A stretch of 64,000 nucleotides of DNA from Carettochelys insculpta. Taxonomy: Eukaryota; Chordata; Testudines; Carettochelyidae. The position numbers were made by a program, and so were the translations under genes. How positions within the stretch are numbered: the stretch's first letter is position 1; each line of letters starts with the position of its first letter. This document shows positions 44,311 to 56,317 of this stretch, piece after piece. The notes beneath the pieces were generated by a model that made no database searches, was not told where the DNA came from, and saw only the letters and a program-made list of their open reading frames with translations. The stretch is taken from contig NC_134139.1 of assembly GCF_033958435.1 (NCBI RefSeq), positions 203,963,501 to 204,027,500 of the forward strand, read 5' to 3'.

Positions 44311-45114
44311 TAATAGTCATAAATCTGGTCACATATCAGCAAATTCTGCACCCCCCAAAGTGCTCCTGCATTAGGCCTAATCACAATGTGTTAATTGAAG
44401 AAATCTTTCCTCTGAGCAGAGTGCCACCTCCTTGATGGCACTTGGAACTGGGATTTAAAATGTAAGTTATGAGAAAGGAAGCCAGTCACAGCTCACAGTT
44501 AACAAAATCCAACCAGGTCTGTTTGTGACCCAAGGTACCAGCACTATTTACGGTTATATAAATGCTTTGGGCCAAACAGACCCTGGTGTAAAAGACTGGT
44601 GATAAAGCAGATTTCTGGTGCAATAGTCTTGTGTTGATAAAGTCAGGAGCTAGAGATACTTGCCAGTGACTTTGCTTTCCTGAGCTTATACGATGCATTG
44701 CTTGGTTTTCTTTTTTTCTCAAATGTTTGCTGGCTGAGGCCTGGCGTTAGTCCCCCTCCTTTCGTTCCACTGCAAAGTGGAAAGGAACAAAGTTAGCTGA
44801 GAAGGGGAATCCATACTGAAATACAAAAACCTCAAGAGACAAGCTCGCTTCAGTTCAGGCTTCCTTTGTTAACAACATCTTTTATTTCCCCAACACCTTT
44901 GTGTGTGATGTAGGATTGAGAACTTTCTTTGCTGCTCTCTCCAACTGTAACAGTCTTCCTGTACCTCTGTAGCTCACGCACTCTCCTTGGCCCTACCTAA
45001 ACCTGTAAGCTGCTCTCTTCCATTACTATACTGTAACTCTTGAAAACATTATGGTAAACAGTTTGTATTAGATATATAAAACACAATAAAGTTGTACAGT
45101 CTTGTTCTGTGATG
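44311..45114. other. No recognisable feature
   Basis: A/T-rich, unclassified. Confidence 0.45.
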
Positions 45115-45564
45115 TATAGACCAATTGTTCCCAACCTTTTCACTAATGTGGACACCCAATCACCCCCCCCAAACTGTTTGCAGACCCCCTTCAAAGCCAA
45201 TTTCCCTGCTCCTGTCAGTGGCAGCAGCTGAGAGTCTCAGCTGCCACCCCTGACAGAAGCCAGGAAATTGACCAGGGCGGCAGCATTGATCAGTTTCTCC
45301 ACTCCTCTGCCTGGTGGGAGCTGGTGCCTGGGTCCGGGCTGGTCAGTTTCCTGGCTTCTGCACATCACAGGCAGCCAGGAGCCAGGCACCAGCTCCCTGG
45401 CATGCAGAGGAGCGGAGAAACTGATCAGTGCTGCCGCTGACCAGTTTCCCGGCTCTCCCGAGTGGCGGGCAGCCCAGAGCCAGGTGCTAGCTCCCCACCA
45501 CTCAACTTTGCATTAAACCAAAATATACACAACTTGAGAGCTCGTATCTCAGGGTTCTACTGTA
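45115..45564. mobile_element. DNA-transposon remnant with internal hairpin
   Basis: Starts near ATTGTTCCCAACCTTTTCAC. The right boundary has a Tigger-like end (CAGGGTTCTACTGTA, 45551-45564). Inside, 45258-45330 and 45375-45455 are inverted copies (GACCAGGGCGGCAGCATTGA against TCAGTGCTGCCGCTGACCAG). Confidence 0.5.
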
Positions 45565-47766
45565 TCAAGTTAGCTTGAATCAATTCCTTACCCATTTCAG
45601 CTAAATCAAAGTTTGCCTGTGGGTTGCACCGGTTTAATAAAACTGATTGCAGAACATACTTTTTGTTAAGCCTACATATCTTGTAATATAGATCAGATCC
45701 TAGTCTGCCAGCCCCTCCTACAGGTCTTTGTTTTTATAACCAGTTAAATCTTCTGTCTGTGTCTATATGGAATTGTTATAAAAGTTAATATAATCAATTG
45801 GAAGGATGGGAATTTCCTGCACTCTGGATGCAGGAATATTCAAACTGGCCCACAGAAAATTTCCCTGCATGACTGTCCTGGGTCCCTAGGACTTCAAACC
45901 GTCACTCTGGTATATCCCATGGCCACTTAGCACTTCATACCAGCTGCAAGGACACAACCAAAGCCACATAAATACTGCAAACAATTTTCTGCCAATATTC
46001 ATGTGGGTTTTTCCACAAATTTTCTTTGACTACATTGATTTGCCTTTATGTTCAGTCTCTGCAAACAGTCTAGCAAATAATTCCACAGGCAGAAACTTTC
46101 CCAGAAAATTTTAAAGCTATACTTTCCTGTTCTGTCCAGATTCTTATACTACACACATCAACATCACATCTTGTTTTATGAGCAAATAAAAGTCTAAAAA
46201 GCACATTTTGAATTTAAAAAAAAATCATACAACTTCACATGACAGAAACTTGATTTTAAGAGAATTACCCTCATCCAAACAGGAACCAAAAATATACTAT
46301 CTGACTCGCGTATCCTTGGAACCCAACACCATTCCAATACTGAGTGTTCATAAGGCATTTCTCACAGATAATCTGATTACCAAGAACCATCCACAGAATT
46401 TTAGAGACATGATTTTAAATAATTAAGAAAATCGAACTGTCTGTAGACAATTTACGGGCAACCAAGAGGTAAAATTCAGCTACTGCATTATTCACTGTGA
46501 AGAATTTGGTCAGCTTCCAACAAAATTCAGGTTCTCCTCATCCAAAACAACAAGCTCCTACCACCAGAACCAAAAAAGTGTCTTAACTAGCTATTAAAAG
46601 TATAGGGTCTATAAAACATGGTTGAGCAGTTCGGATTCCATCTAGTAAAGGGTAGTGACAGCACCCTCGTAATTTAAAATACATTATTGAAAAAAATGAA
46701 AGGATTTATAAGGAAATCCAACAGGGACAGCCTGTCACACCCAATGTGTGTGCAGATAATAATTTAAAATGTGTCACCTTCAAAAGCACAAACATTAATC
46801 CTCTCAACATCTCTTTCCAATACCCAGTGCATCACTCTGGCGTCTGAGTGCTAAATAAGAGGATAAGCAACTCGCCCACGGCTGAAATTCACAAAATCAT
46901 GGATCCAAGTCTTGTTCCCAGAGTTTATCCCTCTGTCTGTTTCTAACAGATGGTTTAATCTGCACAGCCCTTGCTGACATGTAGCAAAGAAAGAAAGTCG
47001 GGCTAGCTGTAAAGAGATCCAATTGGTAGGGCATGATGTCACGAATAATAGCGCCAGTGCAATGGAGTTCCCTTCACACGACAGTGAGGCCTGTTCAGTA
47101 AGAAGCTAGTCCTAGGTTGTTGACAGAATGATTATTACAGTCATTATTTTTAAATGCTCCAGCACAACATGCAAGTGCTTTTAGAGCCTGCCTGCATCCA
47201 CAGATTATCTACCTGAGTTAGTGTTGGCTTCCAGAGGCCAGAAGATGGTCAGCAGCCATTTCAGATGCCCCACCATCATAAGAAGTAGCAGACCTCCTTC
47301 CTGAGTCACCAAGCCACAGAGCTGGCAGGATTCAAACACTGCACTGGAATCAGAATTCTTTATCCGGGATCAGAGGGGAGAGAAAACTTATGATTTATTG
47401 GTGGACAAGCTGCACAGTTCCAGACACCTTCGGTGCAAGTGAATTAAAGAAACTCTTCTCCTGCTCCTTCCCAGTCAGAACCTACTCAGGGAGATCGTGG
47501 CTTGCTGGGCCACTCAGCTACAAGTCTCCTAGGAAAATGTATCACTTCTTCTTTGCAACACTGAGAAATGCTCTTGAATAGACAAAGCCACCCTTGCTAT
47601 TAGCTGCTCTCCTCTGGACCCAAGTGAAAGGCTATCTGGAAGATTCAGGTAGAAAACAAAACCTACAGAGAACGCCCGAGAGATACCACAATGATAACAG
47701 TTTTACGCAGACAGATAAGCAACAGTATAAACCATGGCTGCAACTCCACAAGGAGTTTGGATAATA
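45565..47766. other. No recognisable feature
   Basis: 2.2 kb without a supported exon or nameable repeat. Confidence 0.45.
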
Positions 47767-47774
47767 CTTCCCAG

Positions 47775-48466
47775 CAGGGCTAGATTATGAAAGGGGATTT
47801 AGGTGCTGCAGGCCAAGGCCCCAAAGCCTCTACATGCTACTATTCCCCTCCCACTCCACAATAGTAGTTGCATGTGTCACTGCTTGTGGTGCTCACCTGC
47901 AGATCCTACCCCTGCAGCTCCCATTGGCCAGTAATTGCAACCAATAGGAGTGGCAGATGGCAGTGTCTTGAAGTACAGGGTCATGCAGAGCCACGTTCCT
48001 CGCCCTGGAGCTGTGCCACATAAGCATCCCAATCCCCTGCTCCCTCCCACACCCTCCCTCCCAGATGCCACACCTCCACCCCAGGGCCCACCACTTTCAC
48101 CCCAGCCTGCTCTTGGCCCCTTCCTCCCTCCCAGGCCCTGCACGCCTACTTTCAGCCCACTCGTGGATCCTGCCTCCCACTCAGAACCTACCTCTCCACC
48201 CCCAACCTGGTCCTGCAGCCTCTTTCCCTCCCAGACCCCACAGCCCCACACCAAACCCTCTCCTGCACCCTTCTTCCCAGACCCTGGCTCCCCACCCCCA
48301 GCCCGCTCCTGGAGCCTAGTTCTTGTCCAGACCCTGCACTCCCACCAAAGTCCCCAATAGCCCCTTTCCATACACTGAGCCCCTCATTTTTGGCCCCACA
48401 CTTGCGCCTAGGCAGCCCCACAAAATCTACTAGCCCTAGGCCCCCAAAAGAGTTAATCTGGCCCTG
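47775..48466 (-). mobile_element. hAT-like non-autonomous element with internal tandem repeats
   Basis: Ends CAGGGCTAGATTATGAAAGG and (inverted) CAGGGCCAGATTAACTC. The flanks CTTCCCAG and CTTCCAGG form an imperfect 8-bp duplication, as expected for hAT. 48030-48320 holds C-rich units of about 45-48 bp that create long spurious frames. Confidence 0.7.
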
Positions 48467-49639
48467 CTTCCAGGCAATCCATAATCCCAATCTGCTTTCC
48501 TTTTGTGTCTTTTCCCACTCTTCCTCACTTCTCCCCCACCTCCTTCACTGCCACCTGGCTCGAGGCAATTTCCTGCTCTATCCCACCTCCCCATGCCCCT
48601 CGTTTAACATACTTAAAAGTCTATCACCCCTCTCCTTCCTGGAGCCCTTTAAGACCAATCTCTTCAGGGACTGCATTCCAATCAGTGATCTTTGCATACA
48701 GAGCTGTGCCCCCTAACCCCTCCAACCCCCGCAAGAAAACCGCTGTTTCTTCTTACTGCCTTCTCTGGACCCAGTGACTGAGAATTGGGTAGAGATACAG
48801 AAGCCCAACAGGACTCCACCATTAACAGCTGTGCCCTCCTGGACACTGATGGGGAATCAGCAGCTTCACTGAATGTTTCTGCTGCAAGGAGTGGCCATGA
48901 AATTGGTTACAATGTTACCCTTTAAATGGCACCTGATTGCCAAATGAAAACATTTTACGCTGAATGGGTGTAGTTCCCTCCTCTCTCAAGAGCTTTTGTT
49001 CTAAGCCGTCTGTGGACTCTGGAGGATAACACAGAATGGGGTCACGGCTGGAAAGTTTTCTTTCAAGCTGCAAGGACTGGAAACATTTCCTTTTATTGAA
49101 TCTTTAAAAAAGACAGGCGGCCTGACCAATGCACAAGACAGCCGGGGAGTTTGAGACTTGGCATCTTATCATGCCTGAGCACATACCCTATGGAGCAATG
49201 TTAACCACAGTCCCATGCAGAAAAACGGAAATTACATGGGGGTGGAGTCAGGGCATCACTCCTGGGCAGATACAACCTCAAGCTCCCCCACTGTGCAGGC
49301 CGCCTGCACCCCACGTTCCAGGATCAGACCGTGCCGCTGATAAATGACAGCTGTGTGCTGCTGACAAGACCACCTGGAGGTTAAAAATGGAGGGTGTGGC
49401 CGGGACCCCCCGGGCAGTGGGGTGGCCTAGTGGTTAGGTCCCAGTGTTAACTGAGATCCCAGGGTGTAGGACTTCCAGCTGCCCACCAGAGCCTGTTCCC
49501 TCAGTTTGGGACATGGCCTCCAGAGTCCACTTTCCCCCTCCTTGGTGGGGTTTTCCTTCTGGTTCCTTCTCTTGGTGCCTGGGCAGGGGAGGGTTTGGAG
49601 GCTTGCATCCTTCTGCAGCTGACCCAGAAGACAGTTCTG
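48467..49639. other. No recognisable feature
   Basis: Unclassified; C/T-rich 48480-48780. Confidence 0.4.
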
Positions 49640-49958
49640 GCTCAGGTCAAGAGGAGGGTGAGAAATTGTTCTCAGTGGTGTCTGATGGCAGAACAAGGAG
49701 TAATGGTCAGAAGTTGAAGAGGGAAAGGTGTGGGTTAGATATTAGGAAAAACTTCTTCACCAGGCGGGTGGTGAAGCATTGGAATGCGTTGCCTAGAGAG
49801 GTGGTGGATTCTCCATCCCTTGAGCTTTTTAAGTCCCAGCTGGACAAGGTTCTGGCTGGATGACTTAGTAGGGGTTGATCCTGCTTGAAGCAGGGGGCTG
49901 GACTAGATGACCTCTTGAGGTCCCTTCCAGCCCTATGATTCTGTGATTCTGTCCTGTG
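49640..49958 (+). mobile_element. CR1 LINE 3' end
   Basis: The frame 49675-49863 encodes the CR1 C-terminus ([40 protein letters not shown]). The UTR ends GATTCTGTGATTCTGT near 49950. The frame is still open; strongly truncated. Confidence 0.9.
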
Positions 49959-51038
49959 GACAGCAGAACTAGCTCCTGCCTCTTCCCAGGTCAGCCCCTA
50001 ACTGAGCCTGGTTCCCTCCTTTCATTCTCCCTCCAGGCCTGGCACTGGCTGCAAGTGAAACCGGGCAGGGCTAACTGGGCAAAAAGGCCTTGTTTAGGCA
50101 CTACGCCGCCAGGCCCTTCTCTCACTCTCTCACAGAAGATTTATACAGGGTCAATACCTGGTGCTGGTATCTCATTTCCTAATACAATGGGGTTGGCCTG
50201 ATAAAAAGCCCAATAAGATGCCTCTTTGGGTGAGGGACTGACTTGTTCTGAGTTTGAACAGCACCTGGTGCAGAGGGATCCTAGTCCATGTCTAGGGCTG
50301 CTAGCTGCTATGCTAAAACAAGCAGTAAATAATATAAAGCAACTTGAAGCCTGCAGAAGTGCCTGGTATGCTTCTACAATTACTCCTCTAACTCCTCAGG
50401 GAATAGCATTGTCCAACTATGTCTCAGGCAGTCTTCCTGAGCCTGAAGGATGGTGGTCATTCTATACAGCCTCCAGGGTGATTAGCTGCAGCAGTCAATT
50501 CTGACAGGGAGAAAATACCTCAGTATGGATTGTTCAAGTGAAAAGTCCCATGGATGCCTAAACCAGCACACCTCAGCTACTGCATAGCTGCAACAGGCAT
50601 TATCGAGGAGACGGCAGGGTAGCAATTACGTACAGCTTAGGTGATATAAAAGGGAGATCTTTGATCAAGAAGAAAATCTCATGAAATTCATTTCTCTCCT
50701 TGAAATAATCCACTGTAATTACCACTAGGGTTGGTAGAACATTGCACACAAAAATGATCTCAGGAGCACAAGTGGTTCACAGGTTCAAACGCTACTCAGG
50801 AGGATGAAAAATACTCCCCATGCTTATTGCACCATTAACAACTCAGGATCTCCTCCCTCTGTTTGTGTGTTGTAGCCACATCCCCTGCCCTTCGTCTGGC
50901 TCTGGCTTTAGATTGGAAACTCTTCAAAGCAAGGATTGTCCTTTGATTTTGCACAGCACCGAGTATAAGGTGACCCTGATACAGACCAAGTAGTATAAAT
51001 CCTACCATAGTATAAATATTTACTTCTAAAAATAATAA
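49959..51038. other. No firm feature apart from a LINE tail at 50920-51035
   Basis: 50935-50960 (GGATTGTCCTTTGATTTTGC, ACAGCACC) and the following AATAATAATA resemble the element at 44195-44310. Otherwise unclassified. Confidence 0.45.
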
Positions 51039-51040
51039 TA

Positions 51041-51365
51041 CAGGTTGAACCTCTCCAGTCTGGCACTAGTCTCAGGACCTAACCCATGCTGAACCAGAGA
51101 ATTTGCTGAACCATAGGAGGTCAATATAGTCTGGCAGCATTACCAACACTTTCACTGCTTCCTGGGCTCTTAGAAGACATTTGGGTTAAATAGAGCTAAA
51201 CAACAGCACAGAACACTGAGTCAGAACTAATGGCTGTAAGAAACTTTATGGGACCACAGGAAACTTGGCCATACTCATGATAGGTGGATACTTAGCTAAG
51301 TAAAATCATGTTGGACCATAGATGTTGCTGGAACAAAGAGTGCTGGACTAGAGAGGTTCAATCTG
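51041..51365. mobile_element. Tigger-like non-autonomous element, TA duplication
   Basis: 325 bp. Left end CAGGTTGAACCTCTCCAGTC and inverted right end CAGATTGAACCTCTCTAGTC; TA on both sides (51039-51040, 51366-51367). A partial second copy is at 17629. Confidence 0.85.
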
Positions 51366-51831
51366 TACCTGTCAGTAAGGACAAGTGTCCCGGTTACAAA
51401 AGGTTAATGAAGTCTCCGGTCAATTCTACTACAAAGGATGGGACTGACGTTTTGAAAGATGCTAACGAAAGATGGTGACATTGACTGTAGAAAGTGCTCT
51501 GAGGCAGGGTTAAACCCCAGGACAAGGGTATACAGATTAAAGATCATGATGAGATTTTTCTAGGAGATGGAGAATTTCTGAAATGTCCAGAAGGAGTGGC
51601 AGGTTCCATCCAGCATAACTATTTTCAAAAAGAACTCAGGCAAATAGATTAGCATTTAGCCCATTTAGGTCCCACTACAGATGAAAATCACAGTGGCCAT
51701 GCACCTTGTGTGAAATTCACCCCTCTGCGGGGGGGGCAATACAAGGCTAGTGAACCTTGAGGGCTTAATTGGGACTTATATTGTTTACAGGACTGATGTT
51801 GACCCACCGCAGAGGATGAATTCCACACTAA

Positions 51832-52541
51832 AGCTGCGTCTACACGTGCACGCTACTTCGAAGTAGCGGCACTAACTTCGAAATAGCGCCCGTCACGTCT
51901 ACACGCGTCGGGCGCTATTTCGAAGTTGAAATCGACGTCAGGCGGCGAGACGTCGAAGTCGCTAACCCCATGAGGGGATGGGAATAGCGCCCTACTTCGA
52001 CGTTCAACATCGAAGTAGGGACGTGTAGACGATCCGCGTCCCGCAACATCGAAATAGCGGGGTCCTCCATGGCGGCCATCAGCTGGGGGGTTGAGAGATA
52101 CTCTCTCTCCAGCCCTTGCGGGGCTCTGTGGTCACCGTGGGCAGCAGCCCTTAGCCCAGGGCTTCTGGCTGCTGCTGCTGCAGCTGGGGGTCCGTGCTGC
52201 ATATACAGGGTCTGCAACTAGTTGTTGGCTCTGTGTATCTTGCACTGTTTAATGAAAGTGTGTCTGGGAGGGGCCCTTTAAGGGAGCGACTTGCTGTTGA
52301 GTCCGCCCCGTGACCCTGTCTGCAGCTGTGCCTGGCTCCCTTATTTCGATGTGTGCTACTTTGGCGTGTAGACGTTCCCTCGCTGTGCCTATTTCGATGT
52401 TGGGCTGAGCAACGTCGAAGTTGAACATCGACGTTGCCAGCCCTGGAGGACGTGTAGACGTTATTCATCGAAATAGCCTATTTCGATGTCACAACATCGA
52501 AATAAGCTATTTCGAAGTTGGGTGCACGTGTAGACGTAGCC
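51832..52541 (+). mobile_element. Harbinger-like non-autonomous DNA transposon, copy D (complete)
   Basis: 710 bp. Termini AGCTGCGTCTACACGTGCAC and GTGCACGTGTAGACGTAGCC; TAA duplication at 51829-51831 and 52542-52544. Nearly identical to copy A at the left end of the window, so the family was active recently. No transposase. Confidence 0.9.
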
Positions 52542-52887
52542 TAAATGTGTAGCAGGGTGGGATTCAAGATTCTCTTGAGCCTTTCCTCCAAGGAAGTGCT
52601 GCACAAGGACAGATCATTGTACCAGCTGAACCATCAATAGCCACAGCTCCATGTGTCAGAAGAAACCACAACGGTGTCCTACTGCACTTTGCTGTGTGTT
52701 CTTAATTCAGGTAGAAAAGCATCTTTCTGACTCCAGCCCATGACTAGCCCGTGACCCTGAAGTGTAAGGACTGATGCCCCATGTAACTCTAGCCTCTGAG
52801 TACACAACAGCCTCTTTCTTCTGCCTAGCGGTAGCCACCTTTCCCATCCCATGGAAAATACAGAAAGGAAGGAGGGGAGCATCTTAC

Positions 52888-53114
52888 GCCTGCCTCACTT
52901 GCTCGATGGGATCATAGTTGTCCAGGTAGTTGAATCGGATGATGTCCGTGGGGTGTTTATCCGAGGACCGCCATGGCGGAAGCTCTTTTTTCTCTTTGTT
53001 TTTTCCAAGCACGGCTGCTGATCGGAGAACCAAGGAAAAGGATAGTTTTGCCTCAGGGACATCTTTTGCTATTGGCTGGACATTGATGACCACAAATTCA
53101 TCTTTTGGAGGGGT
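52888..53114 (-). CDS. FBXO16: FBXO16 exon with conserved C-terminal block
   Basis: Acceptor CATTAG, donor GTAAGA, 227 nt. Encodes TPPKDEFVVINVQPIAKDVP, then KKELPPWRSSDKHPTDIIRF and NYLDNYDPIEQVRQ, leaving in phase 2. Confidence 0.95.
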
Positions 53115-56100
53115 CTAATGGGAGAGACACAAGTGGAAATAAGCCTTGGTACCCAGCCACAGTCCCACCAGTGGGCATTGTGAGCAATGAAATGCAAAAT
53201 AAAGAAATTTCCATGGGAGAATGATCAGCCACCCCAGTGACAGATCTGCCAGTTTTGGGGGACCCGATACAGGGGTACTATCTAATGGTATTCAAGGACA
53301 CAGGGTGACTGCAGAGGGAGAAGTTCACCATCTCCCTTCCCAAAGAGCCAGCCAATGTACAGGTGTTTTGTTTTTCCACCACTCCAATCTCCCACACAGC
53401 CTTGGAGAGATCTAATTCAGACCACTGCCCTCATCATCAGAGATTAGCTGATGGGAAGAGTACTGCTGGCCTCTCTTCTTTCTCCCTTTGCTGAAGGAGA
53501 CTCAAATTTGGGAATAGAGTGGGCCCATGAGGAGAGTATTGGAAGAGGGCTGCAGAGACCAAAAGGTAAGAAGGGGGGATCTTCACAACATTGCCCCAAA
53601 GGAGATGTGAACAGAAGTAGGGGAGACATCAGGGATGGGCATCAAAGGGACACATTTTCCCTTGTTGCTAGTACGTGCCTGAGTTGCCTCCCCATGAGGA
53701 TGAGTGGAGCAAGGCGTTGCAAAGTAATGCATGATATGGAGCACCACGCAGTCATTTTAAGTAGAGAACTCTGCTGGTTTGATGAGCGTGATACTGTCCA
53801 ATAAGAGCAAAACAAAAGAAGCAACCCTAATGCTAAGATATTTTCTGCTGCCAGGCCATGTCTTCCAGAAAGACAGAGGTACCTTGGGCCTTGTCACATG
53901 AAGCTCCTTCACCATCTCAATGTAGTGTTTCTTCCAGATGCCCTGCTCAAAGGGGGTTGGAGAGAAGTTGATGTACCAGCCAAAACGCAAGCACTTAAGC
54001 ATCCAGAGCTGATCCAACTCCGTCAGGTACTTCCAATGCCAGCTCACCTGTGAAAGCCAAAGGCATCACTGTCTCATGTAATGTAAAGCAAAGTGCGAGC
54101 CCCACCATGTCAACTGCTTGCAAGATCACACCTCTTAGAACTCACCAATGTATTTAATTTAAAGGGGCAAGGACTGCTGGGCTGGTGACAGACTTCACTG
54201 GGCCCTGGACAATATTGGGGGGAGGAAGGGCTCACCTCTAGGCCCAAAAAGGTGGAGCCCCAGGTAGAGGGGGTGAGGTTAGGGGCAGCCTGTCCTCAGT
54301 GTTGCCTGGACCATACCATTCACCCCCCACTCAACTCTCAGATCTGCTTGGACAATGCCATGCTGGGCTCCAGTGGGGATTTTTAAAGGGCCCAGAGCCC
54401 CAGACCCCTTTAAATCACTGGGCCCTGAAGCAACTGCCCCCTTTGTGCCCCACATCACCAGCCCTGGGAACCATTTACTGAGGGTGTAATTCACTCCTTT
54501 GCAGACAGACAGCCTAAACACTGCTTAAATTGCCACTAACGCCCCACTGGTGTGGCCCATGTGCCCAACGCATGCGCAGGTGTGCATAAGATGCATGGGC
54601 CCTGTCAGTGGGTTGTAAGTGGCATTCACAGGAGGCAGAGGCCTTGTGCTGGCTGGCCCTCTGCAAAGGGATGATCTAACACTGCCTCAAAAATTACTGG
54701 CCAGGAGGGAAGATATCCATTGTTCCTAAGGAACCCTCCCTGAGTTGCCTGCATGTGAACAGACTGAGATTTTTCGCCAGAGCTGTGTCCTGCTATATAC
54801 CTCACAGGCATTTATTTTGCACAGAGCATGTATTCAAGTCTAAGGCTAAATGCACCATTAACTTACCTATATTTGAAAAAGCACTGATCCATTGACACCA
54901 TGAAAGAGCCCGGGGCCCTCCTTTCTGAGTAAGTCATTCCCAGAATTATTGTCCTCCTGGCCACGCACGGACAACACTGAGTCTTGAAAGACCCTGGGAC
55001 TGAGTCTCTTATTCAAAAGCTCCACCTTGAGTATTTCTGCTCCCCTAAAGCCAGTGCACAGCACAATACATCCCGTTCAAAGGGGTTTTTAAGCTTTTTA
55101 TACTGTATCTTTGCAATTACAAGAGGCCACCATTTTCAAGAGCAGCTGGTGATTTTGTATGCTCAATTTGAGGCACCTGAAAGGGCCTGATTTTCAGAAA
55201 GTGCCCGGCCCTCGTCTTTGGAAAATCAGCCTCTTTAAAGTGCCACAAATTGGGCTCCTGAAAATGGAGGCACCCAAAAATCACTAGACTTTGAAAATCT
55301 TGGCTACGATGTTTACATGGTCTTAAATACTAAAACCCTTGGAACAGAGATTATCTATCCCATTTCTCCATGATTTTGCAACATTTCTGCACACTAGATC
55401 AGTGTTTCTCAACCTTTTATATACAGTACCCCCTTTTTAAAAAAATAGTATATGTGCCTCCAGACTCCTCTCATGTACGCCTAAGGGTACGCGTACCACT
55501 GGTTGAGAAACATGGTCCTAAGGTAATTTGAGGTTGTGAAACAGGTGCCATTCAACCTTTCCAGATTGCTGTACCCTTTTTGGGAGTCAGATTTGTTTTG
55601 CATACCCCTAAGTTACATCTCACTTAAAAAAACGACTTACAAAAACATGCAACAATCTCTCAGAGGACTACTGCTGAAAACTTGCTGACTTTGTACCATC
55701 TCATTATCAAATAAATGAATTGGAATAGAAACGTAATTACGTTTCAGCATCAGGCATATGAAGCAGTAGAAACAAGTCACTGTCTAAATGAACTTTTAGA
55801 TTATACTGACTGTACTAGTGTTTTTTTAATGTACCCTGTTGTAAAACTAGGCAAATAGCTAGATGAGTTGATGTACCCCTGGAAGACCTCGGTGTAACCC
55901 CAAGTGTGCACATACTCCTGGTTGAGAAACACTGTCCTAGCTTATATGGCCAAGAAATTCCCTCTACACTGATAATTACAGAGAGTCTCTTGTGCTGTTA
56001 TGGAGGGACTTAATTGGCACAGGTATCTGGTAAAATCAAGTGCTTCCTTATAGATCCTCTGAACTCACCTGAAAGTAGCTTTCATACTTCAGCTATGTGC

Positions 56101-56317
56101 TGCTTTTTACCTGTGCGCATCGACAGAGACTTCTGGGGTCCAGGAAAGAAAAGATGTATAAAGACAAGACTCTGGGAAGCTTGGTGGTGAAATCCAGGGC
56201 TTCAGCTGGAACTCGGTCCTGCAGCTGCTTGGAACAGAACTTCTGCTGGGACAGGGAGCAGCGTTCGAACAAGTCTATCAGGATCCTTCGCCTCTGACCA
56301 TCTGTCCACTTGTCAAA
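52888..56317 (-). CDS. FBXO16: FBXO16, F-box only protein 16, three internal coding exons (partial gene)
   Basis: Join on the minus strand: 56317-56111, 54047-53883, 53114-52888. Together these give about 199 codons matching residues about 46-245 of vertebrate FBXO16. F-box proteins bind SKP1 through the F-box and present substrates to an SCF ubiquitin ligase; the FBXO16 substrate preference cannot be read from sequence. The F-box lies in the first two exons (KLPRVLSLYIFSFLDPRSLC, then VSWHWKYLTELDQLW). The conserved tail block ELPPWRSSDKHPTDIIRFNY is in the third. All splice sites are GT/AG and phases agree (0, 0, then 2). There are no frameshifts or stops. The 5' exon with the start codon is not seen up to 64 kb, and 3' exons must lie at lower coordinates (candidates at 35.15 and 32.1 kb). 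Confidence 0.95.
53883..54047 (-). CDS. FBXO16: FBXO16 exon with second half of F-box
   Basis: Acceptor CTTTCACAG, donor GTACCT, 165 nt, 55 codons. Encodes VSWHWKYLTELDQLWMLKCL, RFGWYINFSPTPFEQGIWKK and HYIEMVKELHVTRPK. Confidence 0.96.
54180..54480. repeat. GC-rich dispersed repeat, copy 3
   Basis: Contains GGCCCTGAAGCAACTGCCCC followed by CTTTGTGCCCC, collinear with 43690-44050. Confidence 0.5.
55400..55934. mobile_element. hAT-like MITE sequences, two related units
   Basis: 55400-55514 has ends CAGTGTTTCTCAACCTTTT and GGTTGAGAAACATG, inverted. A second unit ends at 55934 with GGTTGAGAAACACTG and starts near 55556 (ATTCAACCTTTCCAG). Ends match each other, so one may have inserted next to or inside the other. 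Confidence 0.65.
56111..56317 (-). CDS. FBXO16: FBXO16 exon with first half of F-box
   Basis: Acceptor CCCTTTTGCAG, donor GTAAAA, 207 nt, phase 0 on both sides. Encodes FDKWTDGQRRRILIDLFERC, then through AEALDFTTKLPRVLSLYIF to CRCAQ. Confidence 0.96.

Larger units (their letters stand above)
54048..56110. other. FBXO16 intron with repeats
   Basis: Contains the dispersed repeat 54180-54480, a short hairpin-like repeat at 55190-55310 (GGCCTGATTTTCAGAAAGTG opposite CACTAGACTTTGAAAATC) and the hAT-like pair 55400-55934. No further exon seen. Confidence 0.6.
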
